Notes under the pieces: model-generated | The model's input: only the letters and a program-made list of their open reading frames with translations | The model's database searches: none | Told to the model about the DNA's origin: nothing | From: UBA4416 sp048498515 | Lineage (GTDB): Bacteria; Bacteroidota; Bacteroidia; B-17B0; Aurantibacillaceae | Assembly: GCA_048498515.1 (NCBI GenBank) | Contig: JBEHXV010000014.1 | Span: 1-64,000, forward strand | Reading direction: 5' to 3' | DNA length: 64,000 nt | Shown here: piece after piece, positions 1-8,753 of the stretch | Layout of the letters: each line of letters opens with the position of its first letter | Numbering within the stretch: the stretch's first letter is position 1 | Program-made: the position numbers and the translations under genes

Positions 1-85
1 AGTAGTGTGGAAACAAAAAAGTGAAAGAAAAAACTAAGCTACGTAGGAGCGACCTGTTGTTCCTGATCTTACTGTTTGTTCATCT

Positions 86-123
86 CAACAAGTCATAAAC
101 TTGTTGGTGAAAACACCAACAAG
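86..123. repeat. Nested inverted repeats (alternative hairpins)
   Basis: CTTGTTGGTG at 100-109 and CACCAACAAG at 114-123 form a perfect 10-bp inverted repeat around AAAA. A third segment, CAACAAG at 86-92, can pair instead with 100-106, so two mutually exclusive hairpins are possible. It lies downstream of the minus-strand gene ending at 232 and could act as a terminator or be a dispersed repeat. Confidence 0.5.
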
Positions 124-144
124 GGCTGAGCATCTCCTGTTTGT

Positions 145-172
145 GAGACCCTGAAACAAGTTCAGGGTGACC
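145..172. repeat. Phrase-like intergenic inverted repeat
   Basis: CCCTGAA (149-155) and TTCAGGG (161-167) are perfect arms inside a GAGACCCTGAAAC...TTCAGGGTGACC phrase. The layout resembles the other short dispersed repeats of this window, with a purine/pyrimidine-skewed phrase and its imperfect complement. No coding potential is seen in 1-231. Confidence 0.45.
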
Positions 173-200
173 GAAAATCGTGAAATTTCAAATAAAAAAT

Positions 201-230
201 AACAAACAAGAAACTTTAAACCTGAAACTG
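201..230. repeat. Family B phrase repeat (aaactttaaacctgaaac)
   Basis: The phrase AAGAAACTTTAAACCTGAAA is closely similar to sequence at 39311-39366 and 41805-41836 and to an intragenic copy at 63098-63158. It sits immediately beside the stop codon of the gene at 232-1497. Confidence 0.5.
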
Positions 231-231
231 T

Positions 232-1497
232 TTACGTTTTTTGTTTTTTCTTTTTAGCTGCCGGAAATAAAATATTGTTCAGGATCAAACGGTAACCCGG
301 TGAATTGGGATGCAGGTTTAGGTCTGTTGGCGGGTCCTCCACCCTGTGTTGGTAATCTTCGGGATCGTGGCCGCCATAAAAGGTCCAGGTACCTTTGCCA
401 TGATCTCCATGAATGTAGCGCGCTTCACTAAACGCTTTCGATTCGCCCAATACTAAAATATCCTTTTTAATATACGCTTTATTAAAGGCGGTTGTTTGTC
501 CGTAAAAACCTTTAATGCTAGTTGTATGGTTTTGGCAAAGCATGGTAGGAACAGGGTCCCATTTTGCCGAGAACTCAAAAAGGGTAAACACATCATTCTT
601 TTCATTAGGACCATACTGCATCCTTGTTTCTGTGGCGTCAATGGTAGAAAATTCGTATTTGAAAGGATCGTTGTAAAGCTGATATTTTTCAAACGCATAG
701 CCTTTCGAAAAATCAATCTTCTTATTCATGGCCGGATCAGCCGGATCATGATCGAATACCGATTCACAAATATCAACCCCTTCGGCCGCCAACGCAATAT
801 CGTAACTATCGGTTGCACTGCACATGGCAAATAAAAAGCCCCCGGAAAACACATAATCGTTTATTTTTTGGGCAACCGCAAGTTTCAACAAAGATACTTT
901 TGAAAAACCAAGTCGTTTTGCTGTAGCTTCATTGTCTTTCACCTCGTTCTGGTACCAGGCCGCGTTATGAAAACCACCATAAAATTTTCCGTATTGTCCC
1001 GTAAAGTCCTCATGGTGCAAATGCAACCAATCATAATCCTTTAATTTATCGCCAATGATCTCATCATCATACACGACGTCATAAGGAATCTCCGCATACT
1101 TTAAAACCAATGTTACCGCATCGTCCCAGGGTTGCTTTATTTTTGGTGAATACACCGCAATCTTTGGCGCTTTTTCCAGCTTCACGGCATCCTGGTTCAC
1201 CTCGGGATTTGCAATATCGGCCAGTATGCCTCCCGCTTGCGCATCGGAAATAATTTCGTAACTAATACCACGTATGGTACACTCGGTGCTTACCGGTTTT
1301 GAATTGGGAATTAAAAAACTGCCCCCACGGTAATTAACCAACCATTGAATTTCCAATTCTCCTTTCAGCGACCAATAAGCGATCCCATATGCCTTTAAAT
1401 GATTTTTTTGCGTTTCATCCATTGGGATCAGGATGTAACTACTGAAACACTTTAGTGTGAATAAGAAAAATAGTGGAAGAAAAAACAGTCTTTTCAT
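232..1497 (-). CDS. Secreted protein of the Bacteroidota 'asparagine synthetase B' family (name doubtful)
   Basis: 421 aa with an N-terminal signal peptide ending near CFSS (about residue 20), so the product is exported. The start IPMDETQKNHLKAYGIAYW, the DDAVTLVLKYAEIPYDVVYD and HLHHEDFTGQYGKFYG stretches and the AAKKKKQKT tail match a family that is well conserved across Bacteroidota and routinely labelled asparagine synthetase B. Neither an N-terminal nucleophile Cys nor an SGGxDS ATP-pyrophosphatase loop is present, so that enzyme function is unlikely. The central part (FLFAMCSATDS, FTFYGGHDPEDY) suggests a class I glutamine-amidotransferase-like fold as in ThuA-type proteins, which is inference. 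True function is unknown. The gene is monocistronic, and the ATG at 1495-1497 directly precedes the signal peptide. Confidence 0.75.
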   Translation of the reverse strand: MKRLFFLPLFFLFTLKCFSSYILIPMDETQKNHLKAYGIAYWSLKGELEIQWLVNYRGGSFLIPNSKPVSTECTIRGISYEIISDAQAGGILADIANPEVNQDAVKLEKAPKIAVYSPKIKQPWDDAVTLVLKYAEIPYDVVYDDEIIGDKLKDYDWLHLHHEDFTGQYGKFYGGFHNAAWYQNEVKDNEATAKRLGFSKVSLLKLAVAQKINDYVFSGGFLFAMCSATDSYDIALAAEGVDICESVFDHDPADPAMNKKIDFSKGYAFEKYQLYNDPFKYEFSTIDATETRMQYGPNEKNDVFTLFEFSAKWDPVPTMLCQNHTTSIKGFYGQTTAFNKAYIKKDILVLGESKAFSEARYIHGDHGKGTWTFYGGHDPEDYQHRVEDPPTDLNLHPNSPGYRLILNNILFPAAKKKKQKT

Positions 1498-1555
1498 TGC
1501 AAACCCTAAGTTAATGAATTCTTTTTTTGAGAGCCGTTAATAGCTGTTAAATTTA

Positions 1556-1918
1556 TTAACCATGGTAAACCCTCGAAAAGATGATCTGCCCCTTCTCAAT
1601 CTGCAACACCTCACCTACCCTCAGGTCTTCCTCGCCTTTCACGTGCCTTATGTACTCCATAAAAACCTGCTCCTCATCCGCCGTCAGTTTTTTTACTTCA
1701 TACTGCAGGCTTGGTAAGCGGTCAAAAGCATCCTGCCACCATTCCCTTAAAGCTTGCTTTCCTTTTATTAAACCCTGTGTTTCGGGTTGCCTTATTTTTA
1801 ATTTCGGGCTAAAATGTTGTGCATTGTCGTTATACAGTGACAACAGTTTTTCAAGATCGTGTTCATTAAACGCTTCGAACCAGGCGCTTGCTATTTGTTT
1901 ATTTTGTTCAGGACTCAT
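1556..1918 (-). CDS. SnoaL-like / NTF2-fold protein
   Basis: 120 aa, the usual length for a single NTF2-like domain. The opening (IASAWFEAFNEHDLEKLLSL) is the typical first helix of SnoaL-like ester-cyclase and polyketide-cyclase relatives, followed by LYNDNAQH and LREWWQDAFDRLP. Such cytosolic cone-shaped folds bind small hydrophobic ligands, and the substrate cannot be told from sequence. It is divergently transcribed from the amidohydrolase gene with only 33 bp between the two starts, so the promoters must overlap or lie inside the coding regions. ATG start at 1916-1918. Confidence 0.75.
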   Translation of the reverse strand: MSPEQNKQIASAWFEAFNEHDLEKLLSLYNDNAQHFSPKLKIRQPETQGLIKGKQALREWWQDAFDRLPSLQYEVKKLTADEEQVFMEYIRHVKGEEDLRVGEVLQIEKGQIIFSRVYHG

Positions 1919-1940
1919 ACCTATGTAGTTTATTTTACCT

Positions 1941-1948
1941 TATCTTTA
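1941..1948 (+). promoter_or_regulatory. Putative Bacteroidota -7 box (TATCTTTA)
   Basis: TATCTTTA lies 11 bp before the ATG at 1952 and resembles the TAnnTTTG element read by the Bacteroidota housekeeping sigma factor. No convincing -33 TTTG was found at the expected spacing. If used, the mRNA would have almost no leader. It also supports choosing the 1952 start. Confidence 0.3.
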
Positions 1949-1951
1949 AAT

Positions 1952-3631
1952 ATGCTAAGAACTATTTCTTTATTTATTGTAGTCATCGCTTTTTTAAGTT
2001 CCTGCTCATCCAAAAAGGAAAAAGCAGATCTTATTATTCATCATGCCATCATTTATTCTGTTGATTCTGCCTTCACCGTTTATGAAGCCATGTGCATTAA
2101 AGATGGTAAAATTATGGAATTAAATACAAATGAAACCATTCTAAAAAAATATGAATCAGCAAGCACTATTGATGCGCAGGGAAAACCTGTTTTTCCCGGA
2201 TTCATTGACGCGCATTGTCACTTTTTGGGCTACGGCCTGGGCTTGCAGCAGGTTGACCTGGTTGGTACAAAATCGTTCGCCGAGGTCCTGGATCGTGTTG
2301 TGGCATTCTCAAACCGAAAACCCATCTCTCCTGACGCCAACCAAAAAACAGTTACGCATACAAAGCAGTTATCAGGCTGGTTAATTGGCCGTGGTTGGGA
2401 TCAAAACGACTGGGATAAAAAAGAATACCCAAACAACGGTAAGCTGGATAGCCTGTTTCCAAACAGGCCGATATTGCTAACACGTATCGATGGTCATGCC
2501 GCATTGGCTAATTCCGTAGCCTTAAAGTTAGCCGGCATTACTGCCACAACAACCATATCAGGCGGAGAAATACTGAAGTCGGAAAAAAAACTTACAGGTG
2601 TATTAATTGATAACGCGGTTGACCTGGTTAAAAATGCCATTCCGGAAACAAGCCGGACCGATTTGATGACTGCCCTGCTGAATGCCCAAACCAATTGCCT
2701 GGCGGTTGGCTTAACCACGGTTGATGATGCCGGCTTAATGAAAAGCGACATTGATGTAATTGATGAATTGCAGAAAGCGGAAAAATTAAAACTCCGAATG
2801 TATGTGATGTTGAGCGATAGTTTGCCCAACTACCACTATTATTTAGAAAAAGGCCCTTATAAAACAGAGCGCCTGAATGTGTGTTCGTTTAAGTTTTATG
2901 CCGATGGGGCGCTGGGCTCAAGGGGGGCCTGCCTGCACCATAGCTATGCCGATAAAACAGACTGGAAAGGTTTTTTACTGAACAGTAAGGATCATTTTGA
3001 AAAATCGGCAAAGATCATAGCCGAAAAAGGATTCCAGATGAACACGCATTGCATTGGCGATTCGGCTTACAGCATTATTTTGGCCGCCTATAAAAAGGCA
3101 GGAGCAACCAAAGACAAACGGTGGCGTATTGAACATGCACAGGTAGTCGATCCCAAGGACATGAAAGCTTCTGATTGCATCGTCCCTTCGGTGCAACCCA
3201 CACACGCCACCAGCGATATGTATTGGGCAAAAGACCGCCTGGGAAACACCCGTGTAAAATATGCCTATGCTTACAAGGATCTTTTGAAAGTGGCTGGCTT
3301 AGTTGCTTTGGGTACTGATTTCCCGGTGGAAGACATTTCACCTTTCAAAACATTTTATGCGGCGGTAGCGAGGCAGGATAGTAAAGGTTTTCCGGAAAAA
3401 GGATTTCAAACGGAGAATGCGCTGAGCAGGGAAGAAACGTTAAGGGGCATGACTATTTGGGCAGCTTATTCAAACTTTGAAGAAAAAGAAAAGGGCAGCC
3501 TGGAAAAAGGAAAGCTGGCCGATTTTATTATATTGAATACAGACCTTATGAAATGTGAGATCAGCGACGTATTAAAAACAAAGGTCATTTCAACTTACAT
3601 CAGTGGCGAGAAAGTGTACTCGCAAAAGTAG
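1952..3631 (+). CDS. Amidohydrolase (YtcJ-like, amidohydrolase_3) lipoprotein
   Basis: 559 aa from the ATG at 1952. The longer open frame from 1859 is rejected because 1952 begins a clean lipoprotein signal (LFIVVIAFLSSC, lipobox Cys18). The mature part opens with the amidohydrolase beta-sandwich (ADLIIHHAIIYSVDSAF), then the metal-binding PGFIDAHCHFLGYG (HxH), GWLIGRGWDQNDWD, DGALGSRGA and the late metal ligand region TDFPVEDISPF. This order matches YtcJ-type N-substituted-amide or formamide hydrolases of the urease superfamily. The product is predicted to be a periplasmic, membrane-anchored hydrolase. The substrate is unknown. It ends 3 bp from the convergent gene. Confidence 0.85.
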   Translation: MLRTISLFIVVIAFLSSCSSKKEKADLIIHHAIIYSVDSAFTVYEAMCIKDGKIMELNTNETILKKYESASTIDAQGKPVFPGFIDAHCHFLGYGLGLQQVDLVGTKSFAEVLDRVVAFSNRKPISPDANQKTVTHTKQLSGWLIGRGWDQNDWDKKEYPNNGKLDSLFPNRPILLTRIDGHAALANSVALKLAGITATTTISGGEILKSEKKLTGVLIDNAVDLVKNAIPETSRTDLMTALLNAQTNCLAVGLTTVDDAGLMKSDIDVIDELQKAEKLKLRMYVMLSDSLPNYHYYLEKGPYKTERLNVCSFKFYADGALGSRGACLHHSYADKTDWKGFLLNSKDHFEKSAKIIAEKGFQMNTHCIGDSAYSIILAAYKKAGATKDKRWRIEHAQVVDPKDMKASDCIVPSVQPTHATSDMYWAKDRLGNTRVKYAYAYKDLLKVAGLVALGTDFPVEDISPFKTFYAAVARQDSKGFPEKGFQTENALSREETLRGMTIWAAYSNFEEKEKGSLEKGKLADFIILNTDLMKCEISDVLKTKVISTYISGEKVYSQK

Positions 3632-3634
3632 TTA

Positions 3635-4054
3635 TTACTTAAGGTCAGGTGCGGATAAGGAATCTGTTTTTTGAAATGGTTGTGCCGTCATTCCTCCCAG
3701 CGTTCTGGCATTTTCACCGGCATACGTCGGTGCTCCACCGGTCCTGGTTCTGCAGCCGGTTATGGTCATAAGCCCTATAATAAAAACTGCTAAAAATTTT
3801 AATCTGTTCTGCTGTAAGAAAATAATCAACCGATCCACTTTCCTTTCGGATTTTACATCCCAGCTGTTAAAGGTACCGCAAGGTTTTTGCGCACTGTTCT
3901 TTTGAAGATAGGATGCAATTTCTTCAGGCGACTTCGTTGTGAAATCGATCACCGATTTCTGGCAAACGCTGCAAAAGCGACCATTTTCATCGGGTAGAAC
4001 AGAATCGAGGTTTACCCGGCAGGGTTCTTTTATTTCAATTATTTCTTTTTGCAT
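3635..4054 (-). CDS. Small membrane protein with N-terminal Cys motif (C-x15-C-x2-C...C)
   Basis: 139 aa. Residues 1-62 contain PCRVNLDSVLPDENGRFCSVC, QKSVIDFT and KPCGTF, the four-cysteine pattern (C12, C28, C31, C59) of a small module I recognise from the N-termini of various Bacteroidota envelope proteins, often hypothetical or TonB-like. It looks like a zinc ribbon. A single hydrophobic segment follows (about 84-101, LKFLAVFIIGLMTITGC), then a short polar tail rich in G/T/A. The likely topology is Cys module in the cytoplasm and tail outside, with a cysteine at the membrane exit that could be lipidated only if signal processing occurs that deep. No function is assigned. Convergent with the amidohydrolase gene. 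Confidence 0.65.
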   Translation of the reverse strand: MQKEIIEIKEPCRVNLDSVLPDENGRFCSVCQKSVIDFTTKSPEEIASYLQKNSAQKPCGTFNSWDVKSERKVDRLIIFLQQNRLKFLAVFIIGLMTITGCRTRTGGAPTYAGENARTLGGMTAQPFQKTDSLSAPDLK

Positions 4055-4165
4055 CTTACCATCAATTAGCCTTATTCAATATACGAAAAAGCGCGCAAAA
4101 TAGTATGTCCGAAAGATTATTTTTAATAACAGACATATCTCTTTATCTTTAAGCGATTAAAGACC

Positions 4166-6007
4166 ATGGGATACAAAAGTTTAAAAGCCTGCCTTGATGA
4201 CCTTGAAAAAAATGGTCATTTGATCCGGATAAAAGAAGAAGTTGATCCAAACCTGGAAATGGCAGCTATTCATTTGCGTGTTCATGAAATGGGGGGCCCT
4301 GCCCTCTTGTTTGAGAAGGTAAAAGGAACTCAATTTCAATGCGCCTCTAACATCTTTGGCACACTTGAAAGAAGTAAATTTATTTTCAGGGACACACTCG
4401 CTAAAATGCAAACCCTTGTTGAAATTAAAAACAATCCGGTTAAAGCGCTTAAACATCCTTTTAAATACATTCCGGTTGCATTAACCGCATTCTCAGCGCT
4501 GCCAAAGAAAAATCCTCTCTCAAAACCTGTTTTATATAAGGAAACTACCATCGATCAATTGCCCTTAATAAAACACTGGCCTAAGGATGGCGGCGCTTTT
4601 GTAACCTTACCACAGGTGTATAGCGAAGATATTGATAAACCCGGAATTATGAATTCCAACTTAGGCATGTATCGCATTCAGTTGGATGGCAACGATTATT
4701 TATTAAATAAAGAGATCGGGTTGCATTACCAAATCCATCGTGGTATTGGTGTGCACCAAAGCAAAGCCAACAAGGCCGGAAAACCCTTAAAAGTTTCCAT
4801 ATTCATTGGCGGGCCGCCAAGTCATACCTTATCGGCAGTAATGCCACTGCCCGAAGGTTTAAGCGAAATGACCTTTGCCGGCGCTCTTGGCAAAAGACGT
4901 TTCAGGTATGTATACAAGGACGGTTACTGCATTAGCACCGATGCTGATTTTGTGATAACGGGAGATGTGCACCCGAATGAAAATAAACCAGAAGGCCCTT
5001 TTGGCGATCATTTGGGATATTATAGCTTAACACATGACTTTCCTTTAATGAAGGTGCATAAAGTATATCATAAGCAAAACGCCATTTGGCCATTTACTGT
5101 TGTGGGAAGGCCTCCACAGGAAGATACCAGCTTCGGGCAACTGATCCATGAAATTACCGGAGATGCTATTAAGCACGAATTGCCGGGCGTTAAAGAAGTG
5201 CATGCGGTTGATGCAGCAGGTGTTCATCCTTTACTCTTAGCCATTGGGAGCGAACGTTACACACCTTATAGCCAGACAAAACAGCCGGCAGAACTGTTAA
5301 CCATTGCCAACCATATTTTAGGAAAAGGACAATTGAGTTTAGCCAAATTTTTATTCATCACAGCTGATGACTCAAACACCATAAGCACTCACAACGAATC
5401 TCAATTTTATCAATACATCCTGGAGCGCATCAACTTAAAACGCGATCTCCATTTTTATACCAACACCAGTATCGATACATTGGATTATAGCGGCACAGGC
5501 CTGAACAGTGGCAGCAAATTGGTGGTAGCCGCTTATGGCGATAAGGTCAGGGATTTAAATACTGCCATTCCTGGTTCCATAAATATGCTGAGCCTGTTTA
5601 AAGATGCACGGGTGGCATTGCCGGGTGTTTTGATTTTACAAGCTTCGCCATTCGAATCGTATGAAAAAGCAAAACAGGAATTTGAACTGCTTAATGAAGA
5701 AATAAAACAAAAAAACATACAGCTGGATGGCTTCCCGATGATTGTTGTGTGCGATGACTCTGATTTTACCGCGGCAACATTAAAAAACTGGCTTTGGGTA
5801 ACCTTTACCCGCTCCAATCCAAGCCACGATGTGTATGGTATCAATTCATTCACCGAGCACAAACATTTTGGCTGCGACAACATGATTATTGATGCCCGGG
5901 TGAAACCGCACCATGCCCCTGCCCTGCAAAGCCTTCCTGAGATTGAGAAACGAGTGGACAAGCTGTTTGAAAAGGGAGGAAGCTTATATTCTCTTGCGAA
6001 AAAATAA
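4166..6007 (+). CDS. UbiD family (prenylated-FMN) decarboxylase
   Basis: 613 aa, matching the long UbiD branch. Recognisable blocks are the N-terminal YKSLKACLDDLEKNGHLIRI, PALLFEKVKG, the prFMN/metal region NLGMYRIQ, the active-site stretch PEGPFGDHLGYYSLTHDFP and a C-terminal GCDNMIIDARVKPHHAPAL. UbiD enzymes decarboxylate aromatic or alpha,beta-unsaturated acids using prenylated FMN made by UbiX. In a bacterium relying on menaquinone this copy most plausibly acts late in menaquinone (futalosine-type) synthesis, but that is inference and no ubiX/mqn gene lies nearby. A TATCTTTA box at 4144-4151 precedes the ATG by 22 bp. Transcription ends at a bidirectional hairpin shared with gldN. Confidence 0.85.
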   Translation: MGYKSLKACLDDLEKNGHLIRIKEEVDPNLEMAAIHLRVHEMGGPALLFEKVKGTQFQCASNIFGTLERSKFIFRDTLAKMQTLVEIKNNPVKALKHPFKYIPVALTAFSALPKKNPLSKPVLYKETTIDQLPLIKHWPKDGGAFVTLPQVYSEDIDKPGIMNSNLGMYRIQLDGNDYLLNKEIGLHYQIHRGIGVHQSKANKAGKPLKVSIFIGGPPSHTLSAVMPLPEGLSEMTFAGALGKRRFRYVYKDGYCISTDADFVITGDVHPNENKPEGPFGDHLGYYSLTHDFPLMKVHKVYHKQNAIWPFTVVGRPPQEDTSFGQLIHEITGDAIKHELPGVKEVHAVDAAGVHPLLLAIGSERYTPYSQTKQPAELLTIANHILGKGQLSLAKFLFITADDSNTISTHNESQFYQYILERINLKRDLHFYTNTSIDTLDYSGTGLNSGSKLVVAAYGDKVRDLNTAIPGSINMLSLFKDARVALPGVLILQASPFESYEKAKQEFELLNEEIKQKNIQLDGFPMIVVCDDSDFTAATLKNWLWVTFTRSNPSHDVYGINSFTEHKHFGCDNMIIDARVKPHHAPALQSLPEIEKRVDKLFEKGGSLYSLAKK

Positions 6008-6024
6008 TTTGTCCGTTTAATATA

Positions 6025-6052
6025 CCACACTTCGACTCCGCTCAGTGTGACA
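6025..6052. repeat. Family C phrase repeat (cttcgactccgctcagtgtgac)
   Basis: The core TTCGACTCCGCTCA (6031-6044) is identical, in inverse orientation, to 14 bp inside the SpoIIE gene at 62795-62808 and shares 12 bp with the hairpin at 24984-25058. It lies just after the ubiD stop codon. Confidence 0.6.
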
Positions 6053-6072
6053 GACAACCTTTCTGATTTAAA

Positions 6073-6105
6073 TAAAAAAGCCTCATCAAATGATGAGGCT
6101 TTTTA
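6073..6105. terminator. Bidirectional Rho-independent terminator
   Basis: The perfect 10-bp stem AGCCTCATCA / TGATGAGGCT with a 2-nt loop is flanked by an A tract on one side and a T tract on the other. It sits between the convergent ubiD-type gene and gldN and would serve both. Confidence 0.85.
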
Positions 6106-6119
6106 ACTATTATATCAGC

Positions 6120-6980
6120 TTAGAAATGCCATAAGTCATGTTCCCAGCGGAAGATATCGTTTTTGATACGGTCAGACTCCAATAAGGCATCAATACCTTT
6201 CGAGTAGTTCTCAATCGTTCTGTCGTAAACGTTGGTTTCTTTAGTAGCTACAGAAGAGAATTGCCGTTTCCAAAAGATGTCTTCGAATGTTCTTCGCTCC
6301 GCATCGTTTTTTGCATTATACACTTCATGTTTAGCGAAAAACGGACGACAAGCCGGGAAGTATGTCCAGAAGAAGGTTTTTTCACCAAGGTCTTCTTTTT
6401 TAGGGATCAGGGCATTAAAACCCATTGCCAGAATCCTTACTTCCAGTACTGATTTTTGTTTATCAAAGAACCAGTCTTCTTTAAGATCCAATGATGTAAA
6501 GTTTTCAAATATCCAGGTAGAATCTATAGCTCCAGGTTTTTTTACCGGATAAGCATTTCCCTGTGCATCAAACTCTTCTACCTCAGCTGAATCTTCCTGC
6601 AATACAATCATTGTTCTCACATTCGATAATTCCAATGGTTGTAAAAACTCTTCATCTTTAAAAGCCATGATCTCACCTCTCAAAACATACTTAAGGATAA
6701 GTTGCATTAAAGATATTCTGCTCACCACCTGCTCTTTTGGATAATATAATTGCTGGTTTTGCTTTTCACGCATATCCAGCTTTCTCCAAACACGTTTTTC
6801 CCATGAAACATCGGCTTCACGCAAATGAGTGTAAGGGATAAAGCGCCTGTTTACAGAATTTTCTTTATCGTAAATCCCATCCCTGTAATCACCTGGCTGA
6901 AATACCCCAGGCTGTGCCTTTAAGCAGATAGCAGACAAAAGAAAAACGAATAAAAACAGAATATTTTTAGTGCTTATCAT
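6120..6980 (-). CDS. gldN: Gliding motility / T9SS ring protein GldN (PorN)
   Basis: 286 aa with a signal peptide (FLFVFLLSAICLKAQ), so periplasmic. The GVFQPGDYRDGIYDKENSVN-like opening, IPYTHLREADVSWEKRVWR and the C-terminal ENYSKGIDALLESDRIK are hallmark stretches of GldN/PorN. GldN forms the periplasmic ring under the outer membrane with the lipoprotein GldK and links the GldLM motor to the translocon. It is the last gene of the gldKLMN run, 24 bp after gldM, and ends at the shared hairpin terminator. Length and start (ATG next to the signal peptide) are normal. Confidence 0.95.
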   Translation of the reverse strand: MISTKNILFLFVFLLSAICLKAQPGVFQPGDYRDGIYDKENSVNRRFIPYTHLREADVSWEKRVWRKLDMREKQNQQLYYPKEQVVSRISLMQLILKYVLRGEIMAFKDEEFLQPLELSNVRTMIVLQEDSAEVEEFDAQGNAYPVKKPGAIDSTWIFENFTSLDLKEDWFFDKQKSVLEVRILAMGFNALIPKKEDLGEKTFFWTYFPACRPFFAKHEVYNAKNDAERRTFEDIFWKRQFSSVATKETNVYDRTIENYSKGIDALLESDRIKNDIFRWEHDLWHF

Positions 6981-7004
6981 GATTTCATTTTTTAGTTACA
7001 AATA

Positions 7005-8663
7005 TTACTTAGCTACTTTAATACCAAGCGCTACCTGGTTTGTTTTACCATCCGGGCCTTTAACCTTAGCATCAATGTATATTTTTGAACCTACGTCAGC
7101 AGCCTTAACAAGAGTTTGAGCTTCAGCTGATAAGTTATTTCCTGTTCCGGAATAGTTATCAATTTTACCTTTTCGCTTAGCAGTTACATCCCATGATTGT
7201 ACAATAAAGTTAGCCTGGAATTCAAATCCGTTAGCACCGGCACCTAAACCTGCTAAAACACCTAATTCACTCTTTTTAAGTTCGTTTGGAGAGAATTTTC
7301 CGGCAATTCTTAACTCAGGTTTTGGTAAAGGTTTTACTTTAAATACCGATACGCCTTGTGGTTTATTATTACCATCAACTTTAGCAGAAACGCTGATAGT
7401 ACAAGTACCAGGTGTACTGAATGTACCGTCAAATTTACCGCCTCCTTTTTGAGTTAATCTGGCACCACCACCGCTGGCGCTTACGATCAAGTTAGCAGGT
7501 GCTACACCGGCCGCCTGAACCATAATAGGGTTTACAACACCTACATAAAATACTTTCATTTGCTCTGCCGATACAGCCGCTGCAGGAGCCGCTACTGTAT
7601 ATGCTCCGTCAAACGGATAGTATTTGAATGTTCCGTCAGGGTTTTTGTATTTAATAACACCGTTGTATTTTTTATCACCTTCGCCGCTTGCACCAACTTC
7701 ATATATACCTTCACCATTCATAAGAGGTACTAAACCAGACCCTTTTGAGCCTGCCGCTGCACCTGCTGAATCCACACCTAATAAGATTTCCATGTCGCCT
7801 TGGCCTAATTTGGAAGAAGACGCCGCTAAGAAGATGTTTGCCTGGTATTTTGTTCCTGATTGCACATAAGAGCTAGGAGCAACTACACGGGCTACGATGT
7901 GGTCAAATTTGATCGCTAATTTACCGCTTGCCGCAGAGTAAACGTTCAATAATTCCGCTTCAACGTTCCTTAAATCCGATTGCATTTTGTTTAAGTTCGT
8001 GATAACGGCTGCTTCCGGTAAATGGTAGAAGTTTGCAGCTTCCCATGATAAAACGATATTGTCGTCTTTTTCACCGGTATCAATTGGCTTAATTGACTGA
8101 AATTTTTTCTTGATCGCTTCATAATCCGCAGGGAATAATTTCGTCTTAGGATCTTTTTGCATTTTATCAACCTGAGCAACTAATTTATCGCTCAACTCGC
8201 CTAATTTGCCACGCAGTTCTTTTGCAGACCAAGGGCCATCTTTAGGAGTAGCCGCTTCACTACCAATTAAAATGTGAGATGGCCTGTCATAGTCAGACAT
8301 TTTCTCCATGTATTTTAAACGTGAAGTATCTGCATGATCTGATTTGTAACCTTCTGTTTCTTTAATGATCTCTGCTTTTAATTCATCAATGTATTTGAAT
8401 GTTTCATCAATGTTTTTCTTTGCTGTTAATGATTCTTCATAATACGGCTTTGCAGCGGGGTTCCCGCCGATCGCCTGATTAAAAGCTTCTAAGATACGTG
8501 TATTATTTTCTTTCAAATTCTTTTTTGAAGCTTCCATACTGTCATTAACCGCAATATATCCCTTCAAAATTTGTTTTGATACGTTCATTGCCAAGAGTGC
8601 AGTTAATACGAGATACATCATCCCGATCATCTTCTGCCTTGGGGTTTCTTTACCGCCGCCCAT
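7005..8663 (-). CDS. gldM: T9SS/gliding motor protein GldM (PorM)
   Basis: 552 aa. The N-terminus GGGKETPRQKMIGMMYLVLTA leads into a single inner-membrane helix (about residues 12-28), as in all GldM. The rest is the elongated periplasmic arm: a helical first domain, then three immunoglobulin-like domains rich in Gly/Ala/Val. A GldM dimer rotates inside a GldL pentamer driven by the proton gradient and transmits torque to the GldKN ring. The 90-bp gap to gldL and 24 bp to gldN fit one operon. No truncation is seen. Confidence 0.95.
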   Translation of the reverse strand: MGGGKETPRQKMIGMMYLVLTALLAMNVSKQILKGYIAVNDSMEASKKNLKENNTRILEAFNQAIGGNPAAKPYYEESLTAKKNIDETFKYIDELKAEIIKETEGYKSDHADTSRLKYMEKMSDYDRPSHILIGSEAATPKDGPWSAKELRGKLGELSDKLVAQVDKMQKDPKTKLFPADYEAIKKKFQSIKPIDTGEKDDNIVLSWEAANFYHLPEAAVITNLNKMQSDLRNVEAELLNVYSAASGKLAIKFDHIVARVVAPSSYVQSGTKYQANIFLAASSSKLGQGDMEILLGVDSAGAAAGSKGSGLVPLMNGEGIYEVGASGEGDKKYNGVIKYKNPDGTFKYYPFDGAYTVAAPAAAVSAEQMKVFYVGVVNPIMVQAAGVAPANLIVSASGGGARLTQKGGGKFDGTFSTPGTCTISVSAKVDGNNKPQGVSVFKVKPLPKPELRIAGKFSPNELKKSELGVLAGLGAGANGFEFQANFIVQSWDVTAKRKGKIDNYSGTGNNLSAEAQTLVKAADVGSKIYIDAKVKGPDGKTNQVALGIKVAK

Positions 8664-8753
8664 GTTTTTTTAAATGTTTTTTAGATTAATTTTTAATGAC
8701 TTATAAATAAAGTGAATGAAACCTAAGTTTCATTCACCTGTAGTGTGTATTTC

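Noticed and set aside
1859..1951. Longer N-terminus for the amidohydrolase
   Set aside because: It would overlap the divergent NTF2-like gene and place 31 residues before a perfect lipoprotein signal.
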